Assembly (NCBI RefSeq): GCF_001553935.1
Contig: NZ_CP014232.1
Span: 1,240,001-1,304,000 of the forward strand
Direction of reading: 5' to 3'
Origin: Actinomyces oris
GTDB lineage: Bacteria > Actinomycetota > Actinomycetes > Actinomycetales > Actinomycetaceae
Length of the DNA stretch: 64,000 nt
Shown piece by piece: positions 17,366 through 26,338 of this stretch. Each line of letters starts with the position of its first letter. Position 1 is the first letter of the stretch. The notes below the pieces were generated by a model. That model did no database searches and was not told the origin of the DNA. It was given only the letters and a program-made list of their open reading frames with translations. A program made the position numbers and the translations under genes.

Positions 17366-18099
17366 GACACCTCCGGGAGGCGGCCGCTGCCTGCGCGGTC
17401 CACTCGGCCTGCACTGCCCACACTGCCCGTGCGACCCGTGCGGCGCAGACGGCCGGCCAGCCACAGCCCGAGCCCGGCCGCCACCAGCCCGGCCACCATC
17501 GACCCCACCAGGTAGGCGGCGCCGAGGACCGGGTGGCCGCCGTCCCCGCTGGAGGTCAGGAGCCGGTGGCTCTCCAGGATGAAGGTCGAGTGCGTCGTCA
17601 GCCCGCCCAGCACCCCCGTGCCCAGGGCCAGTCGCAGGCGGGGGCGGCCTTCGCCGAGCGCCCCGAGCAGCAGCCCCAGGGCCAGGGCCCCGACGACGTT
17701 AAGGGCCAGGGTCGTGACCGGCAGGTGCCCGGGGGAGGCGGGCCAGGCCCGCTCCAGGGCCGCGCGTACCAGCGTGCCCGCGCATCCGCCCGCGGCGACC
17801 AGGGCCAGGGAGGCAGTCACGGACGGGGCCCGCCCGGCTGCCGATGGGGAGCCGGCTGCCGGCGGGGAGCTGGCTGCAGAGGGGGACGCAGCCACGGCTG
17901 GCAGCCGCCCGGCCACCCGTGGGGAGCCGGCTGCTGGCGGGGAGTCTGCGGCAGCTGCCGAGGGGGAGGGGGTCACGGACGGAGCCAGCTCAGTCCCCGG
18001 CCCGGCCCCGCCTCCGGCCCCCGACGTGGGAGCACCCCCGGCCCAGACCCCAGAGGCACCGCGGGTTCCGGCACCGGCGCCGGGGACGGCCTCAGCCAT
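17362..18099 (-). CDS. crcB: FluC/CrcB fluoride channel subunit 2 with long low-complexity N-terminus
   Basis: A 245-residue protein, twice the family length of about 125. The channel domain occupies the C-terminal half: VAAGGCAGTLVRAAL, VTTLALNVVGALALGLLLG, GTGVLGGLTTHSTFILES (the pore motif) and a last membrane helix. The first 100 residues are an Ala/Pro/Ser/Gly-rich segment with imperfect repeats of the type AAGSPRVAGRLPAVAAS. The ATG at 18099 overlaps the preceding membrane-protein gene by 8 nt; starting further in would remove the extension, but no strong internal start or ribosome site is evident. No fluoride riboswitch was seen upstream. Confidence 0.85.
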   Translation of the reverse strand: MAEAVPGAGAGTRGASGVWAGGAPTSGAGGGAGPGTELAPSVTPSPSAAAADSPPAAGSPRVAGRLPAVAASPSAASSPPAAGSPSAAGRAPSVTASLALVAAGGCAGTLVRAALERAWPASPGHLPVTTLALNVVGALALGLLLGALGEGRPRLRLALGTGVLGGLTTHSTFILESHRLLTSSGDGGHPVLGAAYLVGSMVAGLVAAGLGLWLAGRLRRTGRTGSVGSAGRVDRAGSGRLPEVS

Positions 18100-19804
18100 T
18101 GCGCTTGGCGATCTGGTAGTTGTCCTTGTTGAAGATGACGGTGTAGGTGGCCCCCTGCTTGGAGTGCTGCTCGCCCCAGGTGGCGGCATTGGTGGTGCCC
18201 CACTGGTTGGCGCTGGTCGGGGTCATGACGATGTACTCCTTGTCGGGGCCGCTCGTGCCCACCCAGGAGACCTCGGCCCGGGGCACCAGGTAGGCCAGCA
18301 GGGACAGGTCGGTGACCACCGTGGCCCCCTCGGGGATGGTGGCGATGGCCTCGTGGGCGACGGCCACCCGATGCGTCTCGGTTCTCTTCGCCTCGTCGCT
18401 CTGCTTGGCCTCGGCGGCAAGCGGGTCGAAGTTCTTGTTGGTGGCCTGCCACAGCGGGAGGTAGGGGGCGGTCAGCACCCCGGTGGCCACCGTGGTGAGG
18501 ATGCTCGTGGCCACCACGAAGCGGTGCCGCAGCGGCACCGTGAGCCAGGTGGGGAAGGCGGTTGGGCTCCGGCGCGGGCCGTCGACGTCGGACTCGCCGG
18601 CGGTGCCTGCCTCCCCGGCAGCCAGGGCGGCCTGGGCGGAGCGCCCCATGACTGCTCGGCCATCGACCCCCACCTGCCTGACGGGGTGGTCGGCCACGTA
18701 GGAGCCGTGCGCCCGGCGCCGGGCGACGACGTCGAGCAGCGCCCCCAGCGCGATCGGCATGAGGGTGGCGTTGTAGTGCCAGTTGTCCCACACCCAGTAG
18801 AACTCCACCGACCCCAGGAACCGCCACGCCAGCGTCGGCAGCACCACGAGCAGCCACGGCGAGGTGACCCCGACGATTCCACTGGTGAGGATCAGCATGA
18901 CGACCACCGTGGCCTTCTGGGTCAGGGCGTCGGGTGAGGTGGGCTGGTCCTGTGAGCTCAGGCCGTAGTCCCACACCCCGTTGATGTTGAAGGCCGGCAG
19001 GAACACCTGGATCGCGAAGAGGAAGGCCGCGATCCCGCCGACGATCATGCCCACGCCCAGGCGCAGCCCCCGCCGCCGGTTGCGGGCGGCGTCGTCCTGG
19101 GGAGCGCTTTCAGCGGCGTTCCCAGCAGCATCCCCAGCGGCGTCGAGGCCGTCGGCCCCACGGCCACCGGGCCGGATGACCGTGCACGTGCGGTACCAGG
19201 CCGGGACGGCTGAGGTGAGGATGACGGCCACTCCGATCATGAGCACCGTCAACCCCATGTCCTCCTTGACCAGGACCAGGGGCACCGACCAGGCCGTCAC
19301 CGCCCCCCAGCGCCGCTCCACGAAGGCCACCGAGGCGTAGGCCAGCAGCGGCATCGCGAAGGCGATCTCATGGAACTGTGCCGCCACGGCCCCCTGCATC
19401 CCCCAGGACAGGACGTAGACGAGCCCCAGCCCACCGGCCACCCACTGATTCGTCAGGCGGCTGGCCAGGCGGGTCAGCGGCCAGGCCGAGAACGCCAGCA
19501 GCAGGTCCTGAGTGATGAGCAGGCTCAGGGGCGTGGGGAAGAGCCTCCAGATCGGCCCCAGCAGAATGAGGATCGGATGGAAGTGGTCACCCAGGAGGTT
19601 GTATCCGTCACCCTTGACCGGCACGATCGGGGTCTGGAAGTGGGCGTAGGCCTTGGCCAGCTCGGAGAAGATCGCCAGATCCCAGCTGGGCACCGGCTTC
19701 ATCGTCTCCCACTGGACGATCGAGTAGTAGATCATCACCCAGGCGCCGATGACGACGACGATCGCAGCCGGAATCGAGTGGCGGATCTGCTCCTTGAGGT
19801 TCAC
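18092..19804 (-). CDS. DUF2079 polytopic membrane protein
   Basis: A 570-residue integral membrane protein. The DUF2079 signature is clear: SWDLAIFSELAKAYAHFQTPI, then KGDGYNLLGDHFHPILILL, followed by eight or more membrane segments and a C-terminal extracytoplasmic part. The fold resembles GT-C type glycosyltransferases, but no activity is established. The GTG at 19804 lies 7 nt after TAGGCT (19812-19817, minus strand), a leaderless-type start that rules out the longer upstream extension. First gene of an operon with the two crcB genes. Confidence 0.85.
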   Translation of the reverse strand: MNLKEQIRHSIPAAIVVVIGAWVMIYYSIVQWETMKPVPSWDLAIFSELAKAYAHFQTPIVPVKGDGYNLLGDHFHPILILLGPIWRLFPTPLSLLITQDLLLAFSAWPLTRLASRLTNQWVAGGLGLVYVLSWGMQGAVAAQFHEIAFAMPLLAYASVAFVERRWGAVTAWSVPLVLVKEDMGLTVLMIGVAVILTSAVPAWYRTCTVIRPGGRGADGLDAAGDAAGNAAESAPQDDAARNRRRGLRLGVGMIVGGIAAFLFAIQVFLPAFNINGVWDYGLSSQDQPTSPDALTQKATVVVMLILTSGIVGVTSPWLLVVLPTLAWRFLGSVEFYWVWDNWHYNATLMPIALGALLDVVARRRAHGSYVADHPVRQVGVDGRAVMGRSAQAALAAGEAGTAGESDVDGPRRSPTAFPTWLTVPLRHRFVVATSILTTVATGVLTAPYLPLWQATNKNFDPLAAEAKQSDEAKRTETHRVAVAHEAIATIPEGATVVTDLSLLAYLVPRAEVSWVGTSGPDKEYIVMTPTSANQWGTTNAATWGEQHSKQGATYTVIFNKDNYQIAKRNG

Positions 19805-19884
19805 GGCGCCGAGCCTACCCGTGTGAATCGGGGATGAACCTGGTAGCGCTAGGCTCGTGGCGTCACCCACGATCAGGAGACGAG

Positions 19885-21351
19885 ATGCCCCTCACGCCGC
19901 CGCCCGCCGATTCCACCTCGGCGGCCGAGTCCTCGCCGCCTCAGCGGCCTGACCTCGACCAGATGGTGGACCACGACGCCGAGCCCCAGCTCCAGCGCCA
20001 CCTCACCAACCGCCACGTCCAGCTCATCGCCATCGGCGGGGCCATCGGAACCGGGCTGTTCATGGGGTCGGGGAAGACGATCTCCCTGGCCGGCCCCGGT
20101 GTGTTCCTCGTCTACGCGGTCATCGGCGCCATCCTCTTCCTGGTCATGCGAGCCCTGGGCGAGGTGCTGCTGTCCAACCTGTCCTACAAGTCCTTCGCCG
20201 ACGTCGCCCACGACCTCATCGGGCCGTGGGCGGGCTTCTTCGTGGGCTGGACCTACTACGTGTGCTGGCTGGTGACGGCTGTGGCCGAGGTCATCGTCAT
20301 CACCGGGTACGTGAGGTACTGGTGGCCGGACCTGCCGTTGTGGATCGTGCCGGTGGCCACCGTGGTCCTGCTGTTCAGCCTCAACCTCGCCACCGTCAAG
20401 GCCTTCGGGGAGATCGAGTTCTGGTTCTCCATCATCAAGATCGTGGCCATCATGGCGCTCGTCGTCGTCGGTGTCCTCATGGTGCTGCGCGGGTTCACGG
20501 CGCCCAACGGCGCCCACGCCCAGTTCTCCAACATCTGGAGTGGCGGATTCTTCCCCAACGGTGCGAGCGGGTTCTTCGGGGCCTTCCAGATCGCCATCTT
20601 CGCCTTCGTGGGCACCGAGCTCGTGGGGACCGCGGCCGCCGAGGCCAAGGACCCGGAGGTCACCCTGCCCCGGGCCATCAACGCCATCCCGGTGCGCATC
20701 GTCCTGTTCTACCTGGGGGCGCTCGCGGCCATCATGGCCGTCACCCCGTGGCAGGAGATCAACCCGGAGGCAAGCCCCTTCGTGGCCATGTTCGCCCTGG
20801 CGGGGCTCGGCGTGGCCGCCAGCGTCGTCAACTTCGTGGTGCTCACAGCCGCGGCGTCGTCGGCCAACTCCGGGGTCTACTCCACCTCCCGGATGCTCTT
20901 CGGCCTGTCCTGGGCGGACAACGCCCCCCACATCTTCCGCAAGCTGACGGCCCGTTCGGTGCCGGGAGTATCCCTAGCCGTCACCTGCGCCAGCCTGCTC
21001 ACCTCGATCCCGCTGCTCTACACCTCCAAGTCCATCATCGCGGCCTTCACGACGGTGACCACGGTGGCCAGCGTCCTGTTCATCCTCGTGTGGTGCGTCA
21101 TCGTCGTGAGCTACCTGCGCTTCCTCACCCTGCGGCCCGAGCTTCACCGCGCCAGCACCTTCCGCCTGCCCGGTGAGCGTGGGGCGGCCTGGCTGTGCCT
21201 GGCCTTCTTCGCCTTCGTCATCTGGACCCTCACTCAGGCCCACGACACTCGCATCGCGGTCTTCGCCTCGCCCCTGTGGCTGGTGGTGCTGGGCGTGGCC
21301 TGGCTCGTCCACAGCAGCCGGCTCGCCAGGCAGCAGGAGCTCCAGTCGTGA
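19885..21351 (+). CDS. Amino-acid permease (APC superfamily, CycA-like)
   Basis: A 488-residue transporter with 12 membrane segments. The N-terminal motif HVQLIAIGGAIGTGLFMGSGKTI and the later VSNAxx-free stretch TLPRAINAIPVRIVLFY are typical of the AAT family that includes CycA (D-Ala, D-Ser, Gly), AnsP and AroP; the closest impression is CycA, with WTYYVCWLVTAVAE in segment 3. Substrate remains an inference. Start ATG at 19885 with AGGAGA (spacing 4); a TAGGCT box about 35 nt upstream (near 19850) is a likely -10. Its stop overlaps the start of the next gene (GTGA). Confidence 0.88.
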   Translation: MPLTPPPADSTSAAESSPPQRPDLDQMVDHDAEPQLQRHLTNRHVQLIAIGGAIGTGLFMGSGKTISLAGPGVFLVYAVIGAILFLVMRALGEVLLSNLSYKSFADVAHDLIGPWAGFFVGWTYYVCWLVTAVAEVIVITGYVRYWWPDLPLWIVPVATVVLLFSLNLATVKAFGEIEFWFSIIKIVAIMALVVVGVLMVLRGFTAPNGAHAQFSNIWSGGFFPNGASGFFGAFQIAIFAFVGTELVGTAAAEAKDPEVTLPRAINAIPVRIVLFYLGALAAIMAVTPWQEINPEASPFVAMFALAGLGVAASVVNFVVLTAAASSANSGVYSTSRMLFGLSWADNAPHIFRKLTARSVPGVSLAVTCASLLTSIPLLYTSKSIIAAFTTVTTVASVLFILVWCVIVVSYLRFLTLRPELHRASTFRLPGERGAAWLCLAFFAFVIWTLTQAHDTRIAVFASPLWLVVLGVAWLVHSSRLARQQELQS

Positions 21352-22214
21352 GTGCCGGTGGTGGGTCAGTGACACCGGAGCTGTCGGTCGGGCCGACGTC
21401 GTCGGCCTGCCTGGAGGAGCTGCTCACCTGCGGGGTGGCTGCGGTCCGCCAGGCGGCCGCCTTCGCCCTGGACCCGGGTGAGGAGCTGCGCATCGAGGCC
21501 AAGGCCCACCGCAACGACCTGGTCACCCAGGTCGACCGCGGCGTCGAGGAGCGCATCGCCGGCCACCTGGAGGCCACGGGCGTGCCCATCCACGGCGAGG
21601 AGGCGCACCGCGTCGAGGACTTCGAGACCTACCGCGGGCGGGCCTGGGTGCTCGACCCCATCGACGGGACCCTCAACTACGTGGCCACCCACCGCGACTG
21701 GGCCATCTCCCTGGCCCTGGTCGACGACGGCGCGCCCACGGTGGCCGTCCTCGCCGACCCCGTGGCGGGCCGGCTCTACACGGCCATCCGCGGGCGGGGC
21801 GCATGGGTGCAGCCGCTTTTGGCGGGGTCGGCGGGCACCGACGACGCGGCGCCGCGGGCCCTGGAGCGGCTGGAGGACCTGCCCTTGAGCGAGGGCATGC
21901 TCATCGCCCACTACCAGCTCACGCAGGATGCGGGCATCGGCCAGGCCATCGAGGCCTCGCGCGGCATGCGCTGCTACGGGGCGGCCGCCCTGGAGATGGC
22001 GGAGGTGGCCGCGGGCGGCGCGGTTGTCTATGCCCAGCCGCGGCTCCAGCCCTGGGACGTTGCGGCCGGTGCGCTGCTGTGCACCGAGACCGGCGCGGTC
22101 CTGACCCGGATGGACGGGGCGCCCTTCGACGTGCGCCGCGCCGGCTCGCTCCTCGTGGGCACCCCGACCGCCCACGCCGAGGTGCTGGGGCACCTGCGCG
22201 CCGTCGGGGCCTGA
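21348..22214 (+). CDS. Inositol monophosphatase family protein
   Basis: A 288-residue Mg2+-dependent phosphatase: metal ligands in GEEAH (the Glu of motif A) and DPIDGTLNY (motif B, canonical DPIDGTxNF), and a C-terminal LQPWDVAAGALLCTETG with the third Asp. Substrates in the family include inositol-1-phosphate, histidinol phosphate and nucleotide phosphates (CysQ). GTG start at 21348 overlaps the permease stop, so the two are translationally coupled. Here motif B has Y instead of F. Confidence 0.88.
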   Translation: MSAGGGSVTPELSVGPTSSACLEELLTCGVAAVRQAAAFALDPGEELRIEAKAHRNDLVTQVDRGVEERIAGHLEATGVPIHGEEAHRVEDFETYRGRAWVLDPIDGTLNYVATHRDWAISLALVDDGAPTVAVLADPVAGRLYTAIRGRGAWVQPLLAGSAGTDDAAPRALERLEDLPLSEGMLIAHYQLTQDAGIGQAIEASRGMRCYGAAALEMAEVAAGGAVVYAQPRLQPWDVAAGALLCTETGAVLTRMDGAPFDVRRAGSLLVGTPTAHAEVLGHLRAVGA

Positions 22215-22253
22215 GGCTCGCAGGGGCGGCGCACGTCGAAGGGCGCCCGCTTT

Positions 22254-22334
22254 CGCGCGGTCGTGCCTTATGCCTCGAGATCGAGGGTTCGAGGGTGCGA
22301 CCGCGCGACCTACCCTACGACCGCGCGGTCGTGC
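22254..22334 (+). repeat. TACCCTACGA-type palindromic repeat, copy 1
   Basis: Begins CGCGCGGTCGTGCCTTATGC and ends GACCTACCCTACGACCGCGC GGTCGTGC-like; the two ends are complementary (GCGCGGTCG / CGACCGCGC). Similar elements are at 24018-24089 and around the IS at 61079/62572. This copy and copy 2 bracket the MFS gene in the same orientation. Confidence 0.8.
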
Positions 22335-22445
22335 AGCCGGGTGAGCGCTGCGCACAGGTGGTCGCCCCGGTGTTAATCTGTGTGGCGGTCGTTTAGGTCT
22401 GGGGTGCGTGCCGCCACCCGGGAACCCTCGCGAAAGGTGCGCCAT

Positions 22446-24008
22446 GTGAGGCAGACACTCGTCTTGCTGCTGATCTGCACCGCCAGCTTCATGAACGTCC
22501 TGGACGTCACGGTCGTCTCCGTCGCGCTGCCTGACATGGGGGCCGCGCTGGGGGCGTCGCTGAGCGAGCTCCAGTGGGTGGTCAACGCCTACACCCTGCC
22601 GCTGGGGACACTCCTCATGTCGGCGGCGACGCTGAGCGGATCGATGGGGCGGCTGCGCCTCTTCCGCTGGGGGGTTGTCCTGTTCACGGCCGGCTCCCTG
22701 GTCTGCGCGCTGGCGCCGTCGGTCGGTGTCCTGGACTGGAGCCGCTTCATTCAGGGGGTCGGTGGCGCGATCTTCCTGGGCGTCGGCGTCCCCATGATCT
22801 CGGACCGCTACCAGGCCGGCCCCGCCCGGGCGCGGGCGATCGGTGTCTACGGCGCGGTCTCCGGTGCGGCGATCGCCCTGGGCCCGCTCCTTGGCGGAGG
22901 GCTCGTGCTGATGGCGGGCTGGCGCTCGATCTTCTGGGTCAACGTCCCGGTGGGCCTGGCGGTCTGGCTCGGATCGCGCTGGGTTCCCGAGGTTGGCGCG
23001 GACCGGGGCGGCGCTGCGGGCAAGGCGGCATCCAGGAAGGTCGATTGGCCGGGCACGGTGCTGTGCGTCGCCATGACGGGGGCGCTCACGCTGGCGCTCC
23101 TTCAGGGAAACACGTGGGGATGGGCCTCGCCCATGATTGTCTCCCTGCTGGCCGGCTCGGCGGCGCTGCTCGCCGCGTTCTGCCTCGTCGAGAGACGATC
23201 GGCCAGCCCCATGGTCGACGTCTCGATCCTCACCGAACCCACCTACGCCGGCAGCGTCCTGGTCGGCTTCATCATCCAGGCGGCCCTCATCGGGCCAATG
23301 GCCTTCCTGTCCCTGTACGCGCAGAACATCTACCGGCTCACCCCCGCCCAGACCGGACTGTGCTTCCTGCCCTTCAGCGCCTCCGCCCTCATCGTGGCCG
23401 CCACCTGCGGGGGAGCGGTCAGACGCCACGGAGCCAGGGCGAGCCTGCTGGGAATCGTGCTGGGCGGCGTCATCGGCTCCTGCCTGCTCATGCTCCTGCG
23501 CGGATCGAGTACCTGGCTGGTCCTCATTCCCGGGCTCGTCCTGGCGGGGGCCGCCACCGGGGCCACCGGGACGATCGTCAACCAGCTGGCGGTCTCCTCG
23601 GCCGATGAGGACACCGCGGGGATGACCTCGGGCTTCTCCGCCTCGGCCCGGCAGCTCGGCATCGTCATGGGGGTCGCGGTCATGGGTGTGAGCTATGAGC
23701 GCGTCATCCGGAGCGTGATGACGATGGCCCCGCAGATCGGTGTCCTGGGGCGGACTGCGGATCGGGAGCGTCTCATCTCCCTGGTGGCCTCCGGCAAGGG
23801 GCTGCGGGCACTGGACGGATGGCCCACCGCCATGACGGCTGACATGCGCTCCCACCTGGCACCGCTGGTCCGCTCCGCCACGGATGCGGGGCTCAGCGTC
23901 AGCCTGGGGGTGGGGGCCGCGGTGATGCTCGCCGTCGCGATCCACCTGGCCCTGACGGTCCCCGGACGGCGCGCAAAGAGCGAGGTCTCACACCTGTTCG
24001 CCTCGTGA
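22446..24008 (+). CDS. MFS drug exporter, DHA2 (14-segment, EmrB/QacA) family
   Basis: About 520 residues from the GTG at 22446; other in-frame GTG codons at 22437 and 22404 are possible starts. It opens directly with a membrane segment (TLVLLLICTASFMNVLDVTVVSVALP), where LDVTVVxVALP is the DHA2 motif D1. Later motifs: LQWVVNAYTL, GSMGRLRLFRWG (motif A), RFIQGVGGAIFLGVGVPMI and AVSGAAIALGPLLGGGL (motif C of exporters). Such proton antiporters export drugs or metabolites. It is a stand-alone gene between two copies of the same intergenic repeat; a TTAATC box at 22372-22377 may be its -10. Confidence 0.85.
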   Translation: MRQTLVLLLICTASFMNVLDVTVVSVALPDMGAALGASLSELQWVVNAYTLPLGTLLMSAATLSGSMGRLRLFRWGVVLFTAGSLVCALAPSVGVLDWSRFIQGVGGAIFLGVGVPMISDRYQAGPARARAIGVYGAVSGAAIALGPLLGGGLVLMAGWRSIFWVNVPVGLAVWLGSRWVPEVGADRGGAAGKAASRKVDWPGTVLCVAMTGALTLALLQGNTWGWASPMIVSLLAGSAALLAAFCLVERRSASPMVDVSILTEPTYAGSVLVGFIIQAALIGPMAFLSLYAQNIYRLTPAQTGLCFLPFSASALIVAATCGGAVRRHGARASLLGIVLGGVIGSCLLMLLRGSSTWLVLIPGLVLAGAATGATGTIVNQLAVSSADEDTAGMTSGFSASARQLGIVMGVAVMGVSYERVIRSVMTMAPQIGVLGRTADRERLISLVASGKGLRALDGWPTAMTADMRSHLAPLVRSATDAGLSVSLGVGAAVMLAVAIHLALTVPGRRAKSEVSHLFAS

Positions 24009-24017
24009 TCGTGCTCC

Positions 24018-24089
24018 CGCGCGGCCGTGGGTTATGCCGCGCGGTGTGGGTTCAGGGGACGACCGCGTGACTTACCCTACGAACACGCC
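24018..24089 (+). repeat. TACCCTACGA-type palindromic repeat, copy 2
   Basis: CGCGCGGCCGTGGGTTATGC at the left end and GACGACCGCGTGACTTACCC, then TACGAACACGCC, at the right end. Aligns with copy 1 with several changes. It starts 10 nt after the MFS stop codon. Confidence 0.75.
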
Positions 24090-24131
24090 GGGCATATGGG
24101 GGACACAGGTGGCCTTCGTAAGATGCCGCGC

Positions 24132-25955
24132 ATGACAAGAACACTAAGGCAGCGCCCGGCCGATTCGGGGCGCGCCATCGCGGCGCAGGCGTCCGCGCAG
24201 TCCTCGATGACAGGTGGCGCATCGCGCCGTCGTCGCACGAGCATCGGTGTGCTGGCGGTCCTCGTCGGCGGATGCCTGAGCGCCTGCGGGACGGGACTGG
24301 CCCCCGCAGCGGGCGGCTCGGCCACCGTCGCGGGCCCGATTCCCTCCGGCCTGGAGTCCTTCTACCGCCAGGCCGTCAACTGGTACCCCTGCGCCGCCAC
24401 CGACGGCGTGGAGAAGGCCTCGGAGACGACCGCCCAGGCGAGCGCCTCCACGACGGCCGCCACGGCCTCGGCGCAGGCAACCGCCGCCCCGAGCTCCGAC
24501 GGCGCGACCGGCGCGACCGGGACGGCCGGCTCCTCCGAGGAGGAGACCGACACGGCCACCTTCAGCTGCGCCGTCATCACCGTCCCCCTGGACTACGCCA
24601 ACCCCAAGGGCGAGACCATCTCGATCGCCGTGAAGAAGCGCGCCGCCACCGGCGGCCACGCCCAGGGCGCCCTGTTCATCAACCCCGGTGGCCCCGGCGA
24701 CTCCGGGGTCTCCTTCGCCGAGCGGGCGGGCAACGCCTTCAGTCCCGATCTGCTCAACGCCTACGACATCATCGGCTTCGACCCGCGCGGGGTCGGATCC
24801 TCCACGGCCATCACCTGCTCCAGCGACGACGACTCATCCTCCAGCACCGCCGAGCCCTCCACCTCCGCTGGGGCCACGGCCTCGCCATCGGCAGGAACGG
24901 AGGCCTCGGGCGGCGAGTCCTACGAGGAGTGGGCGGAGTCAACTCGGCAGTCCTTCCAGGAGCTGACCGAGCAGTGCGCCTCCCACACCGAGCCCGCCGC
25001 CCTGCTCGACCACGTCGACACCGTCTCCGCAGCCCGGGACCTCGACATCCTGCGGGCGCTGGCCGGCCAGGAGAAGCTCAACTACCTGGGATTCTCCTAC
25101 GGCACCTACCTCGCCTCCGTCTACGCTGAGACCTTCCCCGGCAACACGGGCCGCATGGTGCTCGACGGCGCCATCGACCCCTCCCTGTCCCTCGCCGAGC
25201 AGGGACTGGGGCAGGCCAAGGGCTTCGAGCAGGCGCTGCGCACCTACGTGGACTACTGCCAGAACTCCACCGGCTGCCCGCTGAGCGGGGGCACCGACGC
25301 CGGAGTCCAGCAGATCCGCGACCTCATCACTTCCGCCAACAGCACGCCCCTGGCGACCGGTGACCCGAACCGCACCGTGACCGGCTCGGACATCGTCGCC
25401 GCCCTGAGCGAGTACCTCTACACCACCGAGCAGAACTGGGAGCCCCTGAACAAGGCCCTCGACCAGGCCATCAACCACCGCGACGGCTCAGCCTTCGTGG
25501 CCTCCGAGGAGCAGGACACCTCCTCGAAGGACGACGGCGGCGGTGCCTTCCAGGCCGTCACCTGCCTGGACTACCCGGTGGAGGGTGACAAGACGACCTG
25601 GGCCGCGCAGTACGAGCAGGCCAAGCGCGAGGCCCCGGTCTTTGCGGACTCCGCGGTCGGCATGGACCTGGTGTGCAGCGTGTGGGGGCACAACGGGACC
25701 CGCAAGCCCACGCAGATCCATGCCCGCGGGGCTGCGCCGATCCTCGTGGTGGGAACCACCGGGGACCCGGCCACCCCGTACGCCTGGTCGAAGTCCCTGG
25801 CCGAGCAGCTCGACTCCGGCCAGCTGCTGACCTGGGAGGGCAATGGGCACACCGCCTACGGCGGCGACGCCTCCTGCGTCAACGACGCCGTCGACGCCTA
25901 CCTGATCTCCGGCACCATGCCCAAGAAGGGCCTGACCTGCCACGGCAACGAGTAG
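24132..25955 (+). CDS. Secreted lipoprotein alpha/beta-hydrolase, tripeptidyl-aminopeptidase type (S33)
   Basis: A 607-residue exported enzyme. Basic N-region (SRRRRTS), hydrophobic core and lipobox LSAC give a lipoprotein with lipidated Cys52. A Ser/Thr/Ala-rich spacer follows, then the hydrolase: FINPGGPGDSG (oxyanion loop), IIGFDPRGVGSST, the nucleophile elbow GFSYGTYLA (Ser322), and a C-terminal TAP-like domain with VVGTTGDPATP (catalytic Asp) and GNGHTAYG (His). The family, known from Streptomyces SlpD/SlpE and tripeptidyl aminopeptidases, removes short peptides from protein N-termini at the cell surface. The ATG follows TAAGAT by 7 nt, leaderless. A second Ser-rich insertion (about residues 235-263) interrupts the fold. 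Confidence 0.87.
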   Translation: MTRTLRQRPADSGRAIAAQASAQSSMTGGASRRRRTSIGVLAVLVGGCLSACGTGLAPAAGGSATVAGPIPSGLESFYRQAVNWYPCAATDGVEKASETTAQASASTTAATASAQATAAPSSDGATGATGTAGSSEEETDTATFSCAVITVPLDYANPKGETISIAVKKRAATGGHAQGALFINPGGPGDSGVSFAERAGNAFSPDLLNAYDIIGFDPRGVGSSTAITCSSDDDSSSSTAEPSTSAGATASPSAGTEASGGESYEEWAESTRQSFQELTEQCASHTEPAALLDHVDTVSAARDLDILRALAGQEKLNYLGFSYGTYLASVYAETFPGNTGRMVLDGAIDPSLSLAEQGLGQAKGFEQALRTYVDYCQNSTGCPLSGGTDAGVQQIRDLITSANSTPLATGDPNRTVTGSDIVAALSEYLYTTEQNWEPLNKALDQAINHRDGSAFVASEEQDTSSKDDGGGAFQAVTCLDYPVEGDKTTWAAQYEQAKREAPVFADSAVGMDLVCSVWGHNGTRKPTQIHARGAAPILVVGTTGDPATPYAWSKSLAEQLDSGQLLTWEGNGHTAYGGDASCVNDAVDAYLISGTMPKKGLTCHGNE

Positions 25956-25973
25956 ACGTGTAGCCAACGACTC

Positions 25974-26008
25974 AGCGGGCGGGCCGAGGTGCACTCGGCC
26001 CGCCCGCT
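25974..26008 (+). terminator. Hairpin terminator after the S33 hydrolase
   Basis: A perfect 15-bp stem, AGCGGGCGGGCCGAG / CTCGGCCCGCCCGCT, loop GTGCA, 18 nt after the stop codon; no T-tract. Confidence 0.7.
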
Positions 26009-26049
26009 CACGTCACTGAGGGCGTGCGTTCGACGACAGGGGCGCAGGG

Positions 26050-26319
26050 GTGACTTTCCTCGACGAACGCGCGGCGGCTCAGGCGGCAATGTCGGAGCTT
26101 CTCGCTCAGCCCGGGTCTGCGGCAACAAGCATGTGTGTTCTGGTCAGAAGCTGTTATCCCCAGTTCCGAAAATTCCGCCAGTCGAAATCTTTGCTGAAAG
26201 AGGTGAGGTTGAGTGAGAAGGGGAAGAAGTGGAACATCGTTCGTCCTTTCCGGTTACGGTGTTGGCAACGCACTAAGTCTCTTGTTTTAAGTGACAGGGC
26301 GAATCGCCCGACCGGATAG
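26050..26319 (+). pseudogene. Possible truncated gene at the left edge of the island
   Basis: A reading frame starting GTG at 26050 reads VTFLDERAAAQAAMSELLAQ for its first part, with host-like GC-rich codons, and then, from about 26135, turns into AT-richer sequence giving an unrelated basic tail (SCYPQFRKFRQSKSLLKE). The change within one frame suggests a host gene cut by incoming DNA rather than a functional 89-residue protein. No family was recognised. The remaining 26009-26338 interval holds no other supported feature. Confidence 0.3.
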
Positions 26320-26338
26320 GCGGATCGGATGAGTCCGA

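Noticed and set aside
21366..23945. An 859-codon minus-strand frame across the phosphatase and MFS genes
   Set aside because: Spans two genes and an intergenic repeat, Arg/Gly/His-rich, no domains; a GC-bias artefact.
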